A DNA stretch of 40,799 bases from Thauera phenolivorans (GCF_001696715.1 NZ_MBFM01000004.1:435620-476418), one strand, 5' to 3'. Shown: positions 20,555 through 30,119, numbered from the stretch's first letter. Numbers and translations are program-made. Notes: generated by a model from the sequence alone, not told the origin.

Positions 20555-21469
20555 TCAGCAGCCTACTGCCGCCAGCGCGCGCAAGGGCCCCACCCGCCGG
20601 ATCGCTTCGATCTGCTCGCGCTGACGGGTGTACAGTGTGCCGCCGAAGCACACCGCGCTCATCGAGATCCCCTCAAAGTGCTCCTGGCTGCGTGGCAGCA
20701 TCAGCAGCCAGCCCTCACCCGCAAGCAGGTTGAACGGCGGCAGCAGCCCGTCCGCGCCCGGCCGCAGTTGCAACGCCTCACAGCCGCGCAGGAAGCCGCC
20801 GTGCAGGCTGTCGGCCGCCGCGTCGACCGCCACCCCCGGTCCGCACTGCACGCGCACGAAGCAGTGCGCCATCGGCAGCGCCGGGTGCCGGGCGGTGCCG
20901 TGCTCGGACAGGTCGGCAGGCAGCCCGGGGTCGAACAGTCGAAGGCTGGCGTTGCCCTCTGTCTCGGGCATCCACTGCACATGCTTGTGGCGCTGGCTCG
21001 CGCCCGCCGCCGTGCCCCCGTTGTACAGGCCGATGCCGCCCGCCTCCGCCATGATGGCGGCGAGCGCGGCGAAATCGCTGCGCGCCAGCGGCAGCAGTTG
21101 CTCCTCGAACTCGCGCCGCGCCAGCACCAGATGCCGATCGCACAGCGGAAACTTGTTAAGGATCGCGACATGGGTGTCGCCTAGCGGTCCCACGGTGAGT
21201 TCGGGGTCGGGATTGAGGAAGGGGTTGAAATTCGGGTCGCGCGGCCCGCCCGGGATCGCCACCGTCTTGTCGTCCTTCGGCTTCCCGCCATCGGCCGCGC
21301 CGCCTGCCTTGCTCGCATCCTTGGCTGCCAGCGAGGACACCCAGCGCACGATGAAGCGCATTCCGGCGTCCTCCATCTCGACCTGCTCGGCGTGCACCGG
21401 CACCAGCGCCCCCGAAGCCAGCGCCGCCTGGCTGCGGGCATCGATCGCCTCGATCCAGTTCATGCTCAT
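20555..21469 (-). CDS. ATP adenylyltransferase / Ap4A phosphorylase-like HIT-superfamily protein
   Basis: 304 residues. The central motif GGTAAGASQRHKHVQW contains H161-K-H163-V-Q165, the HxHxQ form of the HIT motif that marks the APA1/APA2 (Ap4A phosphorylase II) family, and N150 precedes it as expected. These enzymes split Ap4A with phosphate to ADP and ATP, or run in reverse. A Lys/Gly/Asp-rich loop lies around 50-72. The start at 21469 is chosen because GGAG stands 6 nt upstream; a second ATG two codons on (21463) is possible. Confidence 0.85.
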   Translation of the reverse strand: MSMNWIEAIDARSQAALASGALVPVHAEQVEMEDAGMRFIVRWVSSLAAKDASKAGGAADGGKPKDDKTVAIPGGPRDPNFNPFLNPDPELTVGPLGDTHVAILNKFPLCDRHLVLARREFEEQLLPLARSDFAALAAIMAEAGGIGLYNGGTAAGASQRHKHVQWMPETEGNASLRLFDPGLPADLSEHGTARHPALPMAHCFVRVQCGPGVAVDAAADSLHGGFLRGCEALQLRPGADGLLPPFNLLAGEGWLLMLPRSQEHFEGISMSAVCFGGTLYTRQREQIEAIRRVGPLRALAAVGC

Positions 21470-21639
21470 CCCCGTCTCCTCCGATGTGTTATTGGACGAA
21501 TGCAGAATGAACGATTGTAGGCCGCAAATGCAGGCGCCGGGCACCGCCGCGGCCACGGGGCCGGATCGGAAGCGAGGACCCCACGCGACCGCACGCTACG
21601 TCTTCACTGCAGCCCCCCACAGCCACCCCCACGCCCACT

Positions 21640-21669
21640 TTGGAGCCGCACCCCGCGACACGGTACAAT
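21640..21669 (+). promoter_or_regulatory. Candidate sigma70 promoter for ychF
   Basis: TTGGAG (21640-21645) and TACAAT (21664-21669) are separated by 18 nt, about 70 nt before the ychF start. The -10 is good, the -35 only half matches. Confidence 0.45.
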
Positions 21670-21741
21670 CCCCGGTTTTACACACCGGATCAACGCCGTA
21701 GCCCGCCCGCGCGGCAGCCACCGGAACGATCAAGGATTCAC

Positions 21742-22833
<1,092 letters not shown>

Positions 22834-22893
22834 GCCGGGCACGCCGCTTTCCGGGGCCGCTTCGGAAGGCGAACGGACCCCGAATTTGCCTCG

Positions 22894-22918
22894 AGCCCTC
22901 CGTCATGGAGGGCTTTTT
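22894..22918 (+). terminator. Intrinsic terminator after ychF
   Basis: AGCCCTCC (22894-22901), loop GTCAT, GGAGGGCT (22907-22914) followed by TTTT. A textbook terminator 60 nt after the stop. Confidence 0.9.
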
Positions 22919-22963
22919 CGTTGGCGCAGGGCGGCGCTGGGCTCTCCGCCTTGACGACAGCGC

Positions 22964-23010
22964 TTGCGGCTTCGGCAAGACGGACTAAGATAGTAAGTAC
23001 TCACTCACTA
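22964..23010 (+). promoter_or_regulatory. Promoter and TetR-type operator of the efflux operon
   Basis: TTGCGG (22964-22969) and TAAGAT (22986-22991) lie 16 nt apart. The 20-bp imperfect palindrome TAGTAAGTAC/TCACTCACTA (22991-23010, 7 of 10 pairs matching) starts at the end of the -10, so a bound repressor would block transcription. Its AGT-N-AGT / ACT-N-ACT pattern resembles operators of TetR/AcrR repressors. Confidence 0.6.
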
Positions 23011-23022
23011 TTGCGGGACGAC

Positions 23023-23631
23023 ATGGAGCGCCATCCGAAACATCTGCCCGCCGACGAGCGCAGGCTCGCCACCGTCGAGTCGGTGATCGAACTCGCAGCA
23101 GCGCAGAATCCGAGCGAGATCACCACCGCCGCGATCGCCAGCCACATGCGCGTCACCCAGGGCGCCTTGTTCCGGCATTTCCTCAACAAGGAGGCGATCT
23201 GGCAGGCGGCCATGGAATGGGTGGCCGAACGCCTCCTCGCCCGCGTCGACCGCGCTGCCGCGGGCATCGAGTCGCCGCTCGCCGCACTGGAGGCGATGTT
23301 CATGAGCCATGTCGAATTCGTCGTCGAACACCCCGGGGTACCGCGGATGATGTTCGGCGAGCTGCAACGCGCCGAACCCACGCCCGCCAAGCGGATGGTT
23401 CAGACGCTGATCCAGCGTTACGGCGTGCGACTGCATCGCCTGCTCGAGCAGGGCAAGGCCTGCGGCGAGCTCTCCTCGGGGCTCGACGTCGAGGCCGCGG
23501 CGACGCTCTTCGTCGGGACGATCCAGGGCCTGGTGATGCAGTCGATGCTGGCGGGCGAGGTCGGGCGCATCCGCCGCGACGCCCCGCGGGTGTTCGCGAT
23601 CTACGAGCGCGGCCTGCGGAGCACGCAATGA
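23023..23631 (+). CDS. TetR-family transcriptional regulator
   Basis: 202 residues. The N-terminal helix-turn-helix (about 15-60) reads ITTAAIASHMRVTQGALFRHF, shown in part: ITTAAIA, then VTQGALFRHF, the usual TetR recognition pattern. The C-terminal ligand domain is helical. The start at 23023 places the operator just upstream; an earlier in-frame start would lie within the promoter. It is the first gene of a four-gene efflux operon, so it is likely autoregulatory and derepressed by a pump substrate. It overlaps the HlyD gene by 4 nt. Confidence 0.9.
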   Translation: MERHPKHLPADERRLATVESVIELAAAQNPSEITTAAIASHMRVTQGALFRHFLNKEAIWQAAMEWVAERLLARVDRAAAGIESPLAALEAMFMSHVEFVVEHPGVPRMMFGELQRAEPTPAKRMVQTLIQRYGVRLHRLLEQGKACGELSSGLDVEAAATLFVGTIQGLVMQSMLAGEVGRIRRDAPRVFAIYERGLRSTQ

Positions 23632-24779
23632 AGAAGCTGCCCTTGCGAAACCGCAGCCTGGCGCTGCTGGCGGTCATCCTGCCCCTGCTGGCGCTCTTCA
23701 TCTACGTCGCGCTGCGCTCGGGGCCGCTCGCGCCGGTCGCGGTGACGCTCGAGACCGTGGAAGCGCAGGAACTCAGGCCGGCGCTGTTCGGCATCGGCAC
23801 GGTGGAGGCGCGCCACACGTACCGGATCGGCCCCACCGTCGCCGGACGACTCGCCCGCCTGGACGTCCATGTGGGCGACCTGGTGACGGCCGGTCAGGTG
23901 CTCGGCGAGATGGATCCGGTCGATCTCGACGACCGCCTGCGCGCCCAGGAGTCGGTCCTGAGGGGCGCGCAGGCTTCCCTGCGTGAAGCCGAGGCACGGC
24001 GCACCCATGCCCGGACCCAGGCCCGCCGTTATGAGCAACTGTTCGCGGTGCGCTCCAGCAGCGAGGAGCTCATGACGACCAAGCGGCAGGAACTGGAAAT
24101 CGCCGAGGCGGGCCTGGCCTCGGCAAGGGAAGCGCTCGAAGGCGCACGCTCCAGCCTTGAAGGGCTCGTCGCGCAACGCACGGATCTCCGCCTGATCGCA
24201 CCGGCCGACGGCCTGGTCGCGGCGCGGGACGTCGAGCCGGGCACGAGCCTTGCCGGCGGGTCGACTGTGCTCGAGATCATCGATCCCGCGAGCCTGTGGA
24301 TCGACGTCCGGTTCGACCAGATCGGCGCGGCGGGCCTCGCGGCGGGGCTGCCTGCCCGCATCGTGCTGCGTTCCCGCGACGGCCGGAGCTCGAGCGGGCG
24401 GGTGCTCCGGGTGGAGCCGAAGGCCGATGCGGTGACCGAGGAACTGCTCGCCAAGGTGCGCTTCGACGCGATCCCGCAACCGCTGCCGCCGGTGGGGGAA
24501 CTGGCCGAGGTGACGATCGAGCTGCCGCCACTGCCGGAGGCGCCCGTCATCTCCAACGCCGCGTTGCGGCGCGAGGGTGACCGGATCGGCGTGTGGCAGG
24601 TGGTCGATGGCGGGCTGCGCTTCACGCCGCTCGTACTCGGCGCGTCGGACCTGGAAGGTCGGATGCAGGTGCGTGAAGGCCTCGAGGCTGGCGACCGGGT
24701 GGTCGCCTACAGTGAGAAACCTTTGGGTGCGAAGACCCGCATCCAGGTGGTCGACCGGATTCCGGGCGGACCGCGATGA
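23628..24779 (+). CDS. HlyD-family periplasmic adaptor of an ABC exporter
   Basis: 383 residues. One N-terminal membrane helix (about 10-28) anchors a periplasmic adaptor: a lipoyl-like half motif around residues 60-105 (GPTVAGRLARLDVHVGD), a helical hairpin about 105-180, the second lipoyl half (LIAPADGLVAARDVEPG) and beta-barrel domains. It would bridge the permease encoded next to a TolC-like outer membrane channel, which is not encoded in this window. Together with the next two genes it matches the DevB-DevC-DevA type arrangement of adaptor, permease and ATPase. Confidence 0.88.
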   Translation: MKKLPLRNRSLALLAVILPLLALFIYVALRSGPLAPVAVTLETVEAQELRPALFGIGTVEARHTYRIGPTVAGRLARLDVHVGDLVTAGQVLGEMDPVDLDDRLRAQESVLRGAQASLREAEARRTHARTQARRYEQLFAVRSSSEELMTTKRQELEIAEAGLASAREALEGARSSLEGLVAQRTDLRLIAPADGLVAARDVEPGTSLAGGSTVLEIIDPASLWIDVRFDQIGAAGLAAGLPARIVLRSRDGRSSSGRVLRVEPKADAVTEELLAKVRFDAIPQPLPPVGELAEVTIELPPLPEAPVISNAALRREGDRIGVWQVVDGGLRFTPLVLGASDLEGRMQVREGLEAGDRVVAYSEKPLGAKTRIQVVDRIPGGPR

Positions 24780-25981
24780 TCAGCCTCGCCGGCCGCGACA
24801 TCCTTCACGCCTGGGGAAAGTTCGTCTTCACCGGCCTCGGCCTCGGCCTGCTGATCGGGGTCACTCTGGTCATGGCGGGCGTCTATCGGGGCATGGTGGA
24901 CGACGGCAAGGCCTTGCTCGACAACAGTGGCGCGGATCTCTGGGTGGTACAGAAAGACACCCTCGGCCCGTACGCCGAATCGTCCAGCCTCAACGACGAC
25001 GTCTATCGCAGCATCCGCGCCATGCCGGGCGTCGCCCGGGCGGCCAACGCGACCTATCTCACGATGCAGGTCCGCAAGGGCGATGGCGATGTACGCGCGA
25101 TGGTGGTCGGGATCGCCCCCGGCCAGCCGGCGAGTACGCCGGGCTGGCCTCCCTACCTCGTCGCGGGCCGCCAGATCACCCGCGCGCACTACGAGGCGGT
25201 GGCCGATGTCGCCTCCGGCTTCGCGCTCGGCGACCGCATCGCCATCCGCCGCAATCACTACACCGTGGTCGGCTTGACCCGCCGCATGGTGTCTTCCAGC
25301 GGCGACCCGATGATCTTCATTCCCCTCAAGGACGCCCAGGAAGCCCAGTTCCTCAAGGACAACGACGCGATCCGGCAGAGCCGGCGACGTACGGCGGCCA
25401 ATCCCGTGTTCAGCCGGCCCGGACAGCCGGGCGTGCTCGAGGCGGTGATCGCGTCGCAGAGCACCAACGCCTTCGTCAACACCGTGCTGGTAAGGCTCGA
25501 GCCCGGCCACGCGGCCGACGCGGTCGCCGACGCCATCCGGCGCTGGAAGCGCCTGACGGTGTATACCCGACCTCAGATGGAGGACATCCTGGTCGGCAAG
25601 CTGATCGCCACCTCGGCCCGGCAGATCGGCATGTTCCTGGCGATCCTGGCCGTGGTCAGCGCGGCGATCGTCGCCTTCATCATCTACTCGCTGACGATGG
25701 ACAAGATCCGCGAAATCGCGGTGCTGAAACTCATCGGCACGCGCAACCGCACCATCGCGGCGATGATCATGCAGCAGGCGCTCGCGCTCGGCGTGCTCGG
25801 CTTCGTGGTGGGCAAGATCAGTGCGAGCCTGGCCGCACCGTACTTTCCGAAGTACGTGCTGCTGGTGCCACTCGACTCGATCGCGGGCTTCTTCGCGGTG
25901 CTCGTGATCTGTGTGCTCGCCAGTCTCGTGGCGATCCGGATCGCGCTCGCGGTCGATCCCGCGGAAGCGATTGGAGGCTGA
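24776..25981 (+). CDS. ABC transporter permease (MacB/DevC-like)
   Basis: 401 residues. One helix near the N-terminus (about 15-38), a large periplasmic domain of about 230 residues, then three helices (about 285-310, 325-345, 365-390) give the type VII (MacB/FtsX/LolC) topology. The C-terminus ends in the coupling helix motif VDPAEAIGG. This class works by mechanotransmission: it drives substrate out of the periplasm through the adaptor and an outer-membrane channel rather than across the inner membrane. It overlaps the adaptor gene by 4 nt. Confidence 0.88.
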   Translation: MISLAGRDILHAWGKFVFTGLGLGLLIGVTLVMAGVYRGMVDDGKALLDNSGADLWVVQKDTLGPYAESSSLNDDVYRSIRAMPGVARAANATYLTMQVRKGDGDVRAMVVGIAPGQPASTPGWPPYLVAGRQITRAHYEAVADVASGFALGDRIAIRRNHYTVVGLTRRMVSSSGDPMIFIPLKDAQEAQFLKDNDAIRQSRRRTAANPVFSRPGQPGVLEAVIASQSTNAFVNTVLVRLEPGHAADAVADAIRRWKRLTVYTRPQMEDILVGKLIATSARQIGMFLAILAVVSAAIVAFIIYSLTMDKIREIAVLKLIGTRNRTIAAMIMQQALALGVLGFVVGKISASLAAPYFPKYVLLVPLDSIAGFFAVLVICVLASLVAIRIALAVDPAEAIGG

Positions 25982-25985
25982 GACG

Positions 25986-26696
25986 ATGAGCGCCAGGGGG
26001 ATCCGCATCGAGGGCCTGCGCAAGCGCTACGGCGAGGGCGACACCGCGGTCGAGGCCCTGAAGGGGGTGGACATGCAGGTCGCCCCCGGCGAGGTGGTGG
26101 GCCTGATCGGCCCCTCGGGCTCGGGCAAGAGCACCCTGCTCAAGTGCCTCGGCGCGGTGATCGACCCCACCGCCGGCCGCATGACCCTGGGCGACGAGGT
26201 GATCTACGACGACGGCTGGAAGGTGCGCGATCTGCGCGCGCTGAGGCGCGACAAGATCGGCTTCGTGTTCCAGGCGCCCTACCTGATTCCTTTCCTCGAC
26301 GTCACCGACAACGTGGCCCTGCTGCCGATGCTCGCCGGCCTCGGCAATGCTGAGGCGCGTGCGACGGCCCTGGCGTTGCTCACCGCGCTCGACGTGCAGC
26401 ACCGCGCCCGCGCCATGCCGTCGCAGCTCTCCGGCGGGGAGCAGCAGCGCGTCGCGATCGCGCGCGGCCTCGTCAATCGCCCACCGGTGATTCTCGCCGA
26501 CGAGCCCACCGCCCCGCTCGACTCCACGCGCGCGATGGCGGTGATCCGCATCCTCAACGACATGGCCCGCAAGTACCAGACGGCGATCATCGTCGTCACC
26601 CACGACGAGAAGATCATCCCCACCTTCCGGCGGATCTTTCACATCCGCGACGGCGTGACCACCGAGGAGCCCGGCGAGGGCCGGGGATTCGACTGA
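25986..26696 (+). CDS. ABC transporter ATP-binding protein (MacB/DevA-like)
   Basis: 236 residues. Walker A GPSGSGKS, the signature LSGGEQQRVAIAR and Walker B VILADEPTAPLDS are present, with H-loop histidine in VVTHDE. It energises the permease encoded 4 nt upstream. The D-loop has PTAPLD instead of the common PTANLD, a minor change. Last gene of the TetR-controlled operon; its stop is 3 nt from the stop of the convergent orphan gene. Confidence 0.92.
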   Translation: MSARGIRIEGLRKRYGEGDTAVEALKGVDMQVAPGEVVGLIGPSGSGKSTLLKCLGAVIDPTAGRMTLGDEVIYDDGWKVRDLRALRRDKIGFVFQAPYLIPFLDVTDNVALLPMLAGLGNAEARATALALLTALDVQHRARAMPSQLSGGEQQRVAIARGLVNRPPVILADEPTAPLDSTRAMAVIRILNDMARKYQTAIIVVTHDEKIIPTFRRIFHIRDGVTTEEPGEGRGFD

Positions 26697-26699
26697 AGC

Positions 26700-27152
26700 T
26701 CAGCGCTTGGCGTCGGCACCGCTGCCGAGGGCGCGCTCGAGGAAGGAAGCCGTGCGCTTGCCGTCCGTAGGCCCGACGAGGCGGCCGAGCAGCTCCGAGC
26801 CGATGCGCACCATCGCCGCGGGGATCGGTGCCGCCGAACGATAGACGCGGCCGTCGGCGTCGACCAGGCGGTCGGCACGCGCGGTGGCGATCGAGAGGTC
26901 GGCGAACATCGCGAACTGCTCAAGAAACTCCACCGCCGGCTCGACCTGCATGCCGCAACTGCGCGCAAAAACGGCGCGCTCACCGTCCCCGACCCGGGTC
27001 AGCGCCCAGCCCGGCGGGAGCGCCACGCCGATCGTGGCCGGACGGAGCTCGATCAGCCGCTCCACCACCTCGCCGGTGGTCCATAAGCGACCGCTACGGG
27101 CCGATAGCCATTCGGCCGCATGGCCGACCGAAGTCCAGTTCGAATGTCGCAT
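26700..27152 (-). CDS. Protein of unknown function
   Basis: 150 residues, not recognised. There is no signal peptide, membrane helix or cysteine motif (a single Cys, in SCGMQVE). The N-terminal third has RSGRLWTTGEVVERLIELRP, a possible helix-turn-helix-like stretch, followed by IGVALPPGWALTRVGDGERAVFA, shown here only as landmarks. The central and C-terminal parts are helical with acidic and basic faces. It is convergent with the efflux operon and followed by the DMT transporter on the same strand reading away, so context gives no function. GC-rich codon use like its neighbours supports it being a real gene. Confidence 0.65.
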   Translation of the reverse strand: MRHSNWTSVGHAAEWLSARSGRLWTTGEVVERLIELRPATIGVALPPGWALTRVGDGERAVFARSCGMQVEPAVEFLEQFAMFADLSIATARADRLVDADGRVYRSAAPIPAAMVRIGSELLGRLVGPTDGKRTASFLERALGSGADAKR

Positions 27153-27245
27153 GGGGTGTCCTGATGTCGAGCGCGCGGGGCCTGCACGCTCAGGTCGCGG
27201 CGAAAGGAGCCGAGTCTAGTCGATTCGCCCGCCCCGCGCACCCGC

Positions 27246-28130
27246 TCAGAAGGCCGCGCGCAGCAGGGCGCGGATCCAGTTCCAGCGGCTCAGGACGAGC
27301 GCGCAGAAGATCAGCCCGCAGCCGGCGAACTGAGTCGCGCTCATCGTCTCGCCGAACCACCAGGCGGCAACCAGCGCGGTCCACACCGGCTCGAGCATCA
27401 GGATGATCGCCGCATGGCTCGGGGTGGTCAGGCTCTGGCCCTCGAGCTGCAGCAGGAAGCGCAGGGTGGTGGCGATCAGCGCGCTCGCCAGCAGCCAGCC
27501 CAGCGTCGCCGCGTCGGGCGCACCCGGCCAGGGCTCGACCAACAGCGCCAGCGGCAGCACGAGCACGCCGACCAGCAGCACCTGCACCGCGCTCAGCGCC
27601 AGCACCGGCAGGTCGCGCACCACGCGCGAGTTGAGGTTGAACAGGAGGGCGAACACCAGCGCCGCGCCGAGGAAGAACCACTGCCCGGGTTCGACGCGGA
27701 AGCCGTGCTCGAGCGAGAGCAGGCCGAAGCCGGCGAGCGCCACCGGCAGCGCCGCCCAGGTCAGCACGGGGGGTCGTTCGCCGAAGAACAGGCGGCCGAA
27801 CACCGGCACCAGCACCACGCCGAGGCTGGCGATGAAGGCGCCCTCGCCGAGGTGCCGCGAATGCGCCAGGCCGAGGATCCACAGCCCCATCGCCGCCGCG
27901 AACAGCGCGCCGACCACGCCCGCGCGCAGCAGCGCGTAGCGGTCGAAGCGGCGCAGCTGGCCGCGGGCGAACCACGCCAGCACCGCACCGGCGATCAGGA
28001 AGCGCAGCGCGACGAACTGCAGCGGCGCGATGCCCGCGATCGCCTCCTTGGAGAAGATCCAGCCGGCGGCGGCGATCAGCGTGGTCGCCAGCAGCAGCAG
28101 GTCGGCCTTCAGGGGATGGGCGGGGATCAT
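27246..28130 (-). CDS. DMT-superfamily (EamA) transporter
   Basis: 294 residues with about ten hydrophobic helices in two EamA repeats (roughly 8-135 and 150-290). The second repeat carries the typical LEPVWTALVAAWWFGE segment. Family members export amino acids or other small metabolites across the inner membrane; the substrate cannot be deduced. It lies 62 nt downstream of regA on the same strand with a hairpin (28170-28190, one mismatch) between them. Confidence 0.9.
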   Translation of the reverse strand: MIPAHPLKADLLLLATTLIAAAGWIFSKEAIAGIAPLQFVALRFLIAGAVLAWFARGQLRRFDRYALLRAGVVGALFAAAMGLWILGLAHSRHLGEGAFIASLGVVLVPVFGRLFFGERPPVLTWAALPVALAGFGLLSLEHGFRVEPGQWFFLGAALVFALLFNLNSRVVRDLPVLALSAVQVLLVGVLVLPLALLVEPWPGAPDAATLGWLLASALIATTLRFLLQLEGQSLTTPSHAAIILMLEPVWTALVAAWWFGETMSATQFAGCGLIFCALVLSRWNWIRALLRAAF

Positions 28131-28192
28131 CGGCGAGCGTTCGGCGGAAAACCCGCGATCTTAACGCGCGGCGCGCCGGTCCGGCACGCCGC

Positions 28193-28735
28193 TCACCCCC
28201 CGTGCGGCGGCCGCGCCAGCTTGCGCTGCAGGGTGCGGCGGTGCATCTGCAGGGCGCGCGCGGTGGCCGAGATGTTGCCGCCATGCTCCGCCAGGACGCG
28301 CTGGATGTGCTCCCACTCGAGCCGGTCGACCGACATCGGCGCCTCGGGCACCGCATCGTCGATGACGACCTCCTCCGCCTGCAACGCCTTGATGATCGCG
28401 TCCACATCGGCGGGCTTGGCGAGATACTGCACCGCGCCGAGCTTCACCGCGTCGACCGCGGTGGCGATGCTCGCATAGCCGGTGAGCACCAGAACACGCG
28501 CATCGGGATTGACCTCGAGCAGGGGCTGGATCAGGCGCAGGCCCGATTCGCCGCCGATGTTGAGGTCGAGGACGACGAACTCCGGCTCCTCCTGCTGTGC
28601 CAGACGCAGCGCCGCGGCCGAATCGTGCGCGCCGAGCGCCCGGAAGCCGCGATGCTCGAGCGCGCGCACCAGGATGCGGTTGAAGGCGGGGTCGTCGTCG
28701 ACCACCAGCAGCGATGGGCGGTTGTCGGTGTTCAT
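28193..28735 (-). CDS. regA: RegA/PrrA/ActR-type redox response regulator
   Basis: 180 residues. A receiver domain (about 8-120) with D57 as phospho-acceptor (VLDLN) and K107 (YLAKPAD) is joined to a Fis-type helix-turn-helix at 140-175 (EWEHIQRVLAEHGGNISATA, then MHRRTLQRKL). This short two-domain form without an AAA+ domain is the RegA family, global regulators of respiration, denitrification and carbon or nitrogen fixation in response to redox state. It overlaps its kinase gene by 4 nt. Its position beside nosZ suggests, but does not show, a role in N2O reduction. Confidence 0.92.
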   Translation of the reverse strand: MNTDNRPSLLVVDDDPAFNRILVRALEHRGFRALGAHDSAAALRLAQQEEPEFVVLDLNIGGESGLRLIQPLLEVNPDARVLVLTGYASIATAVDAVKLGAVQYLAKPADVDAIIKALQAEEVVIDDAVPEAPMSVDRLEWEHIQRVLAEHGGNISATARALQMHRRTLQRKLARPPHGG

Positions 28736-29985
28736 CGGGTCGTGTCCTGCGCGGGAAGGTCGATGCGCACTATCGTGCCACCGCCGGGCCGGGGCAGGAA
28801 CTCCATCCGCCCGCGGTGGTGCTCGATGGCGTCATGGGCGAGAAAGAGCCCTACCCCCATGCCGGACGACTTGCCCGCCCGCGCGCCGCTGATCGCGGCC
28901 GCGCTGAGCGCGGGCTCGATGCCGGGACCGCGGTCGGCCACCTCGAGCACCAGGCGCCCGTCGCGCAGTGCGGCACCGACCTCGACGCTGCCGGTGCTGG
29001 CATTGGCGGCATTGTCGATCACGTTGTGGAGCGCCTCGCCGAGGCTGTCGTCGACCACCAGCACGGCGTCGGCCGCCGCCGCGCTGCAGTCGAGCTCGGC
29101 CTTGCGCAACGGGCGCAGGTCTTGCCAGCGCGCCACCACGCCCGCCAGCCAGTCGCCCGCGCGAACCGGCCCGCCGCCTTCGGCGCGCTGCTGCCCGGCC
29201 TCGACGGTGAGGCCGTGCAGGATCGACTTGCAGTTGTCGATCTGAGTGCGCATCAGTGCCAGGTCCTCGCGCGTGTCGGGCGCGAGATCGGGGCGCTCGG
29301 CGAGCTCGTCGGCGAGCAGACGAAGGGTGCCGAGCGGCGTGCCGAGCCGATGCGCGGCGCCGGCGGCGAGCTTGCCGAGCGCCACCATGTAGGCGTCGCG
29401 CGCCCGCGCGGCGCGGGTGTCGGCGAGCTCGCGCTCGCGCTGCGAAAGCGCAGCGGTGAGCCGGGCGACGAACCACACCACGGTCGCCGCCGCCAGCGCG
29501 AAGCTCAGCCACATGCCGGCGAGGTGCCAGCGCATCGCCAGCTCGCGGTCGTCGATCGCCACCGGCAGGTGAAACTCCCACAGCAGGGAGTAGATCACCA
29601 CCGCCAGCAGCACCAGCAGCCAGGCCCGACGTGCGGGCAGGATCGTCGCCCCCACCGCGATCAGCGGCAGCAGCAGCGAGATCGCGGGATTGGTGGGTCC
29701 GCCGCTGAAATAGAGGAAGACGCCCCAGGCGAGGAGGTCGAGCGCCAGCTGCAAGAAGGCGCCGCGCACCCCGCCGAGCCAGCGGCCGGCGCCGGCCAGC
29801 AGGGCGAGATTGAGCCCCGCCAGCATGAGTACGACCGCAAGCAGCGGCGCCAGCGGCTGGGAGGGCGCGATCAGCGGCAGGGCGAACAGCCCGATGGCGA
29901 CCATGGCGACGACCGACAGCCAGCGCAGTTCGAACAGGCGAAATGTGTCGGCGACCGGCGAGTGGAGCGGCGTGGCTGCTTGCAT
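28732..29985 (-). CDS. regB: RegB/PrrB-type redox-sensing histidine kinase
   Basis: 417 residues. Six membrane helices (about 22-175) contain the quinone-linked motif SGGPTNP at 94-100 known from RegB. The H-box [15 protein letters not shown] holds H212, the N-box HNVIDNAANAS and the G-box DRGPGIEP lie at 320-358. C252 in DNCKSIL occupies the position of the redox-active cysteine of RegB. Unusually, the residue after H212 is R, while RegB proteins have E (HELGTP) as general base for phosphotransfer. The gene reads away from nosZ with 231 nt between the starts. Confidence 0.92.
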   Translation of the reverse strand: MQAATPLHSPVADTFRLFELRWLSVVAMVAIGLFALPLIAPSQPLAPLLAVVLMLAGLNLALLAGAGRWLGGVRGAFLQLALDLLAWGVFLYFSGGPTNPAISLLLPLIAVGATILPARRAWLLVLLAVVIYSLLWEFHLPVAIDDRELAMRWHLAGMWLSFALAAATVVWFVARLTAALSQRERELADTRAARARDAYMVALGKLAAGAAHRLGTPLGTLRLLADELAERPDLAPDTREDLALMRTQIDNCKSILHGLTVEAGQQRAEGGGPVRAGDWLAGVVARWQDLRPLRKAELDCSAAAADAVLVVDDSLGEALHNVIDNAANASTGSVEVGAALRDGRLVLEVADRGPGIEPALSAAAISGARAGKSSGMGVGLFLAHDAIEHHRGRMEFLPRPGGGTIVRIDLPAQDTTR

Positions 29986-30038
29986 CTATCGAAAATTCCC
30001 GAAAAACCCTGCATCCGCCACGGTATCGACGCCGACCT

Positions 30039-30080
30039 TTGCTTTACATCAAGGTTGGCCGCCCTCCCCGTTCCTAGAAT
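30039..30080 (+). promoter_or_regulatory. FNR/DNR-activated promoter of nosZ
   Basis: The box TTGCT-TTAC-ATCAA (30039-30052) matches the FNR/DNR consensus TTGAT-N4-ATCAA at 9 of 10 positions. A -10 TAGAAT begins at 30075, 29.5 nt from the box centre, which is exactly the class II (-41.5) geometry. The predicted start is near 30087, leaving a leader of about 130 nt. Confidence 0.8.
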
Positions 30081-30089
30081 GCAGGTGCG

Positions 30090-30119
30090 ACAAAACGTCA
30101 CAGGACAAATTGTCACAGG
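30090..30119 (+). repeat. 15-nt tandem repeat in the nosZ leader
   Basis: ACAAAACGTCACAGG (30090-30104) and ACAAATTGTCACAGG (30105-30119) are adjacent and 13 of 15 identical. The second copy together with the preceding G forms the perfect palindrome GACAA-A-TTGTC (30104-30114). The repeat starts about 3 nt after the predicted transcription start, a place where a repressor or an RNA-binding protein could act. Confidence 0.75.

Noticed and set aside
28170-28190. Hairpin between regA and the DMT transporter as a terminator.
   Set aside because: The stem has a mismatch and no U-rich tail follows on the minus strand.
30004-30052. The nosZ FNR box as activator site for regB as well.
   Set aside because: No -10-like hexamer occurs on the minus strand at the mirrored distance (30016-30011 reads GGATGC).
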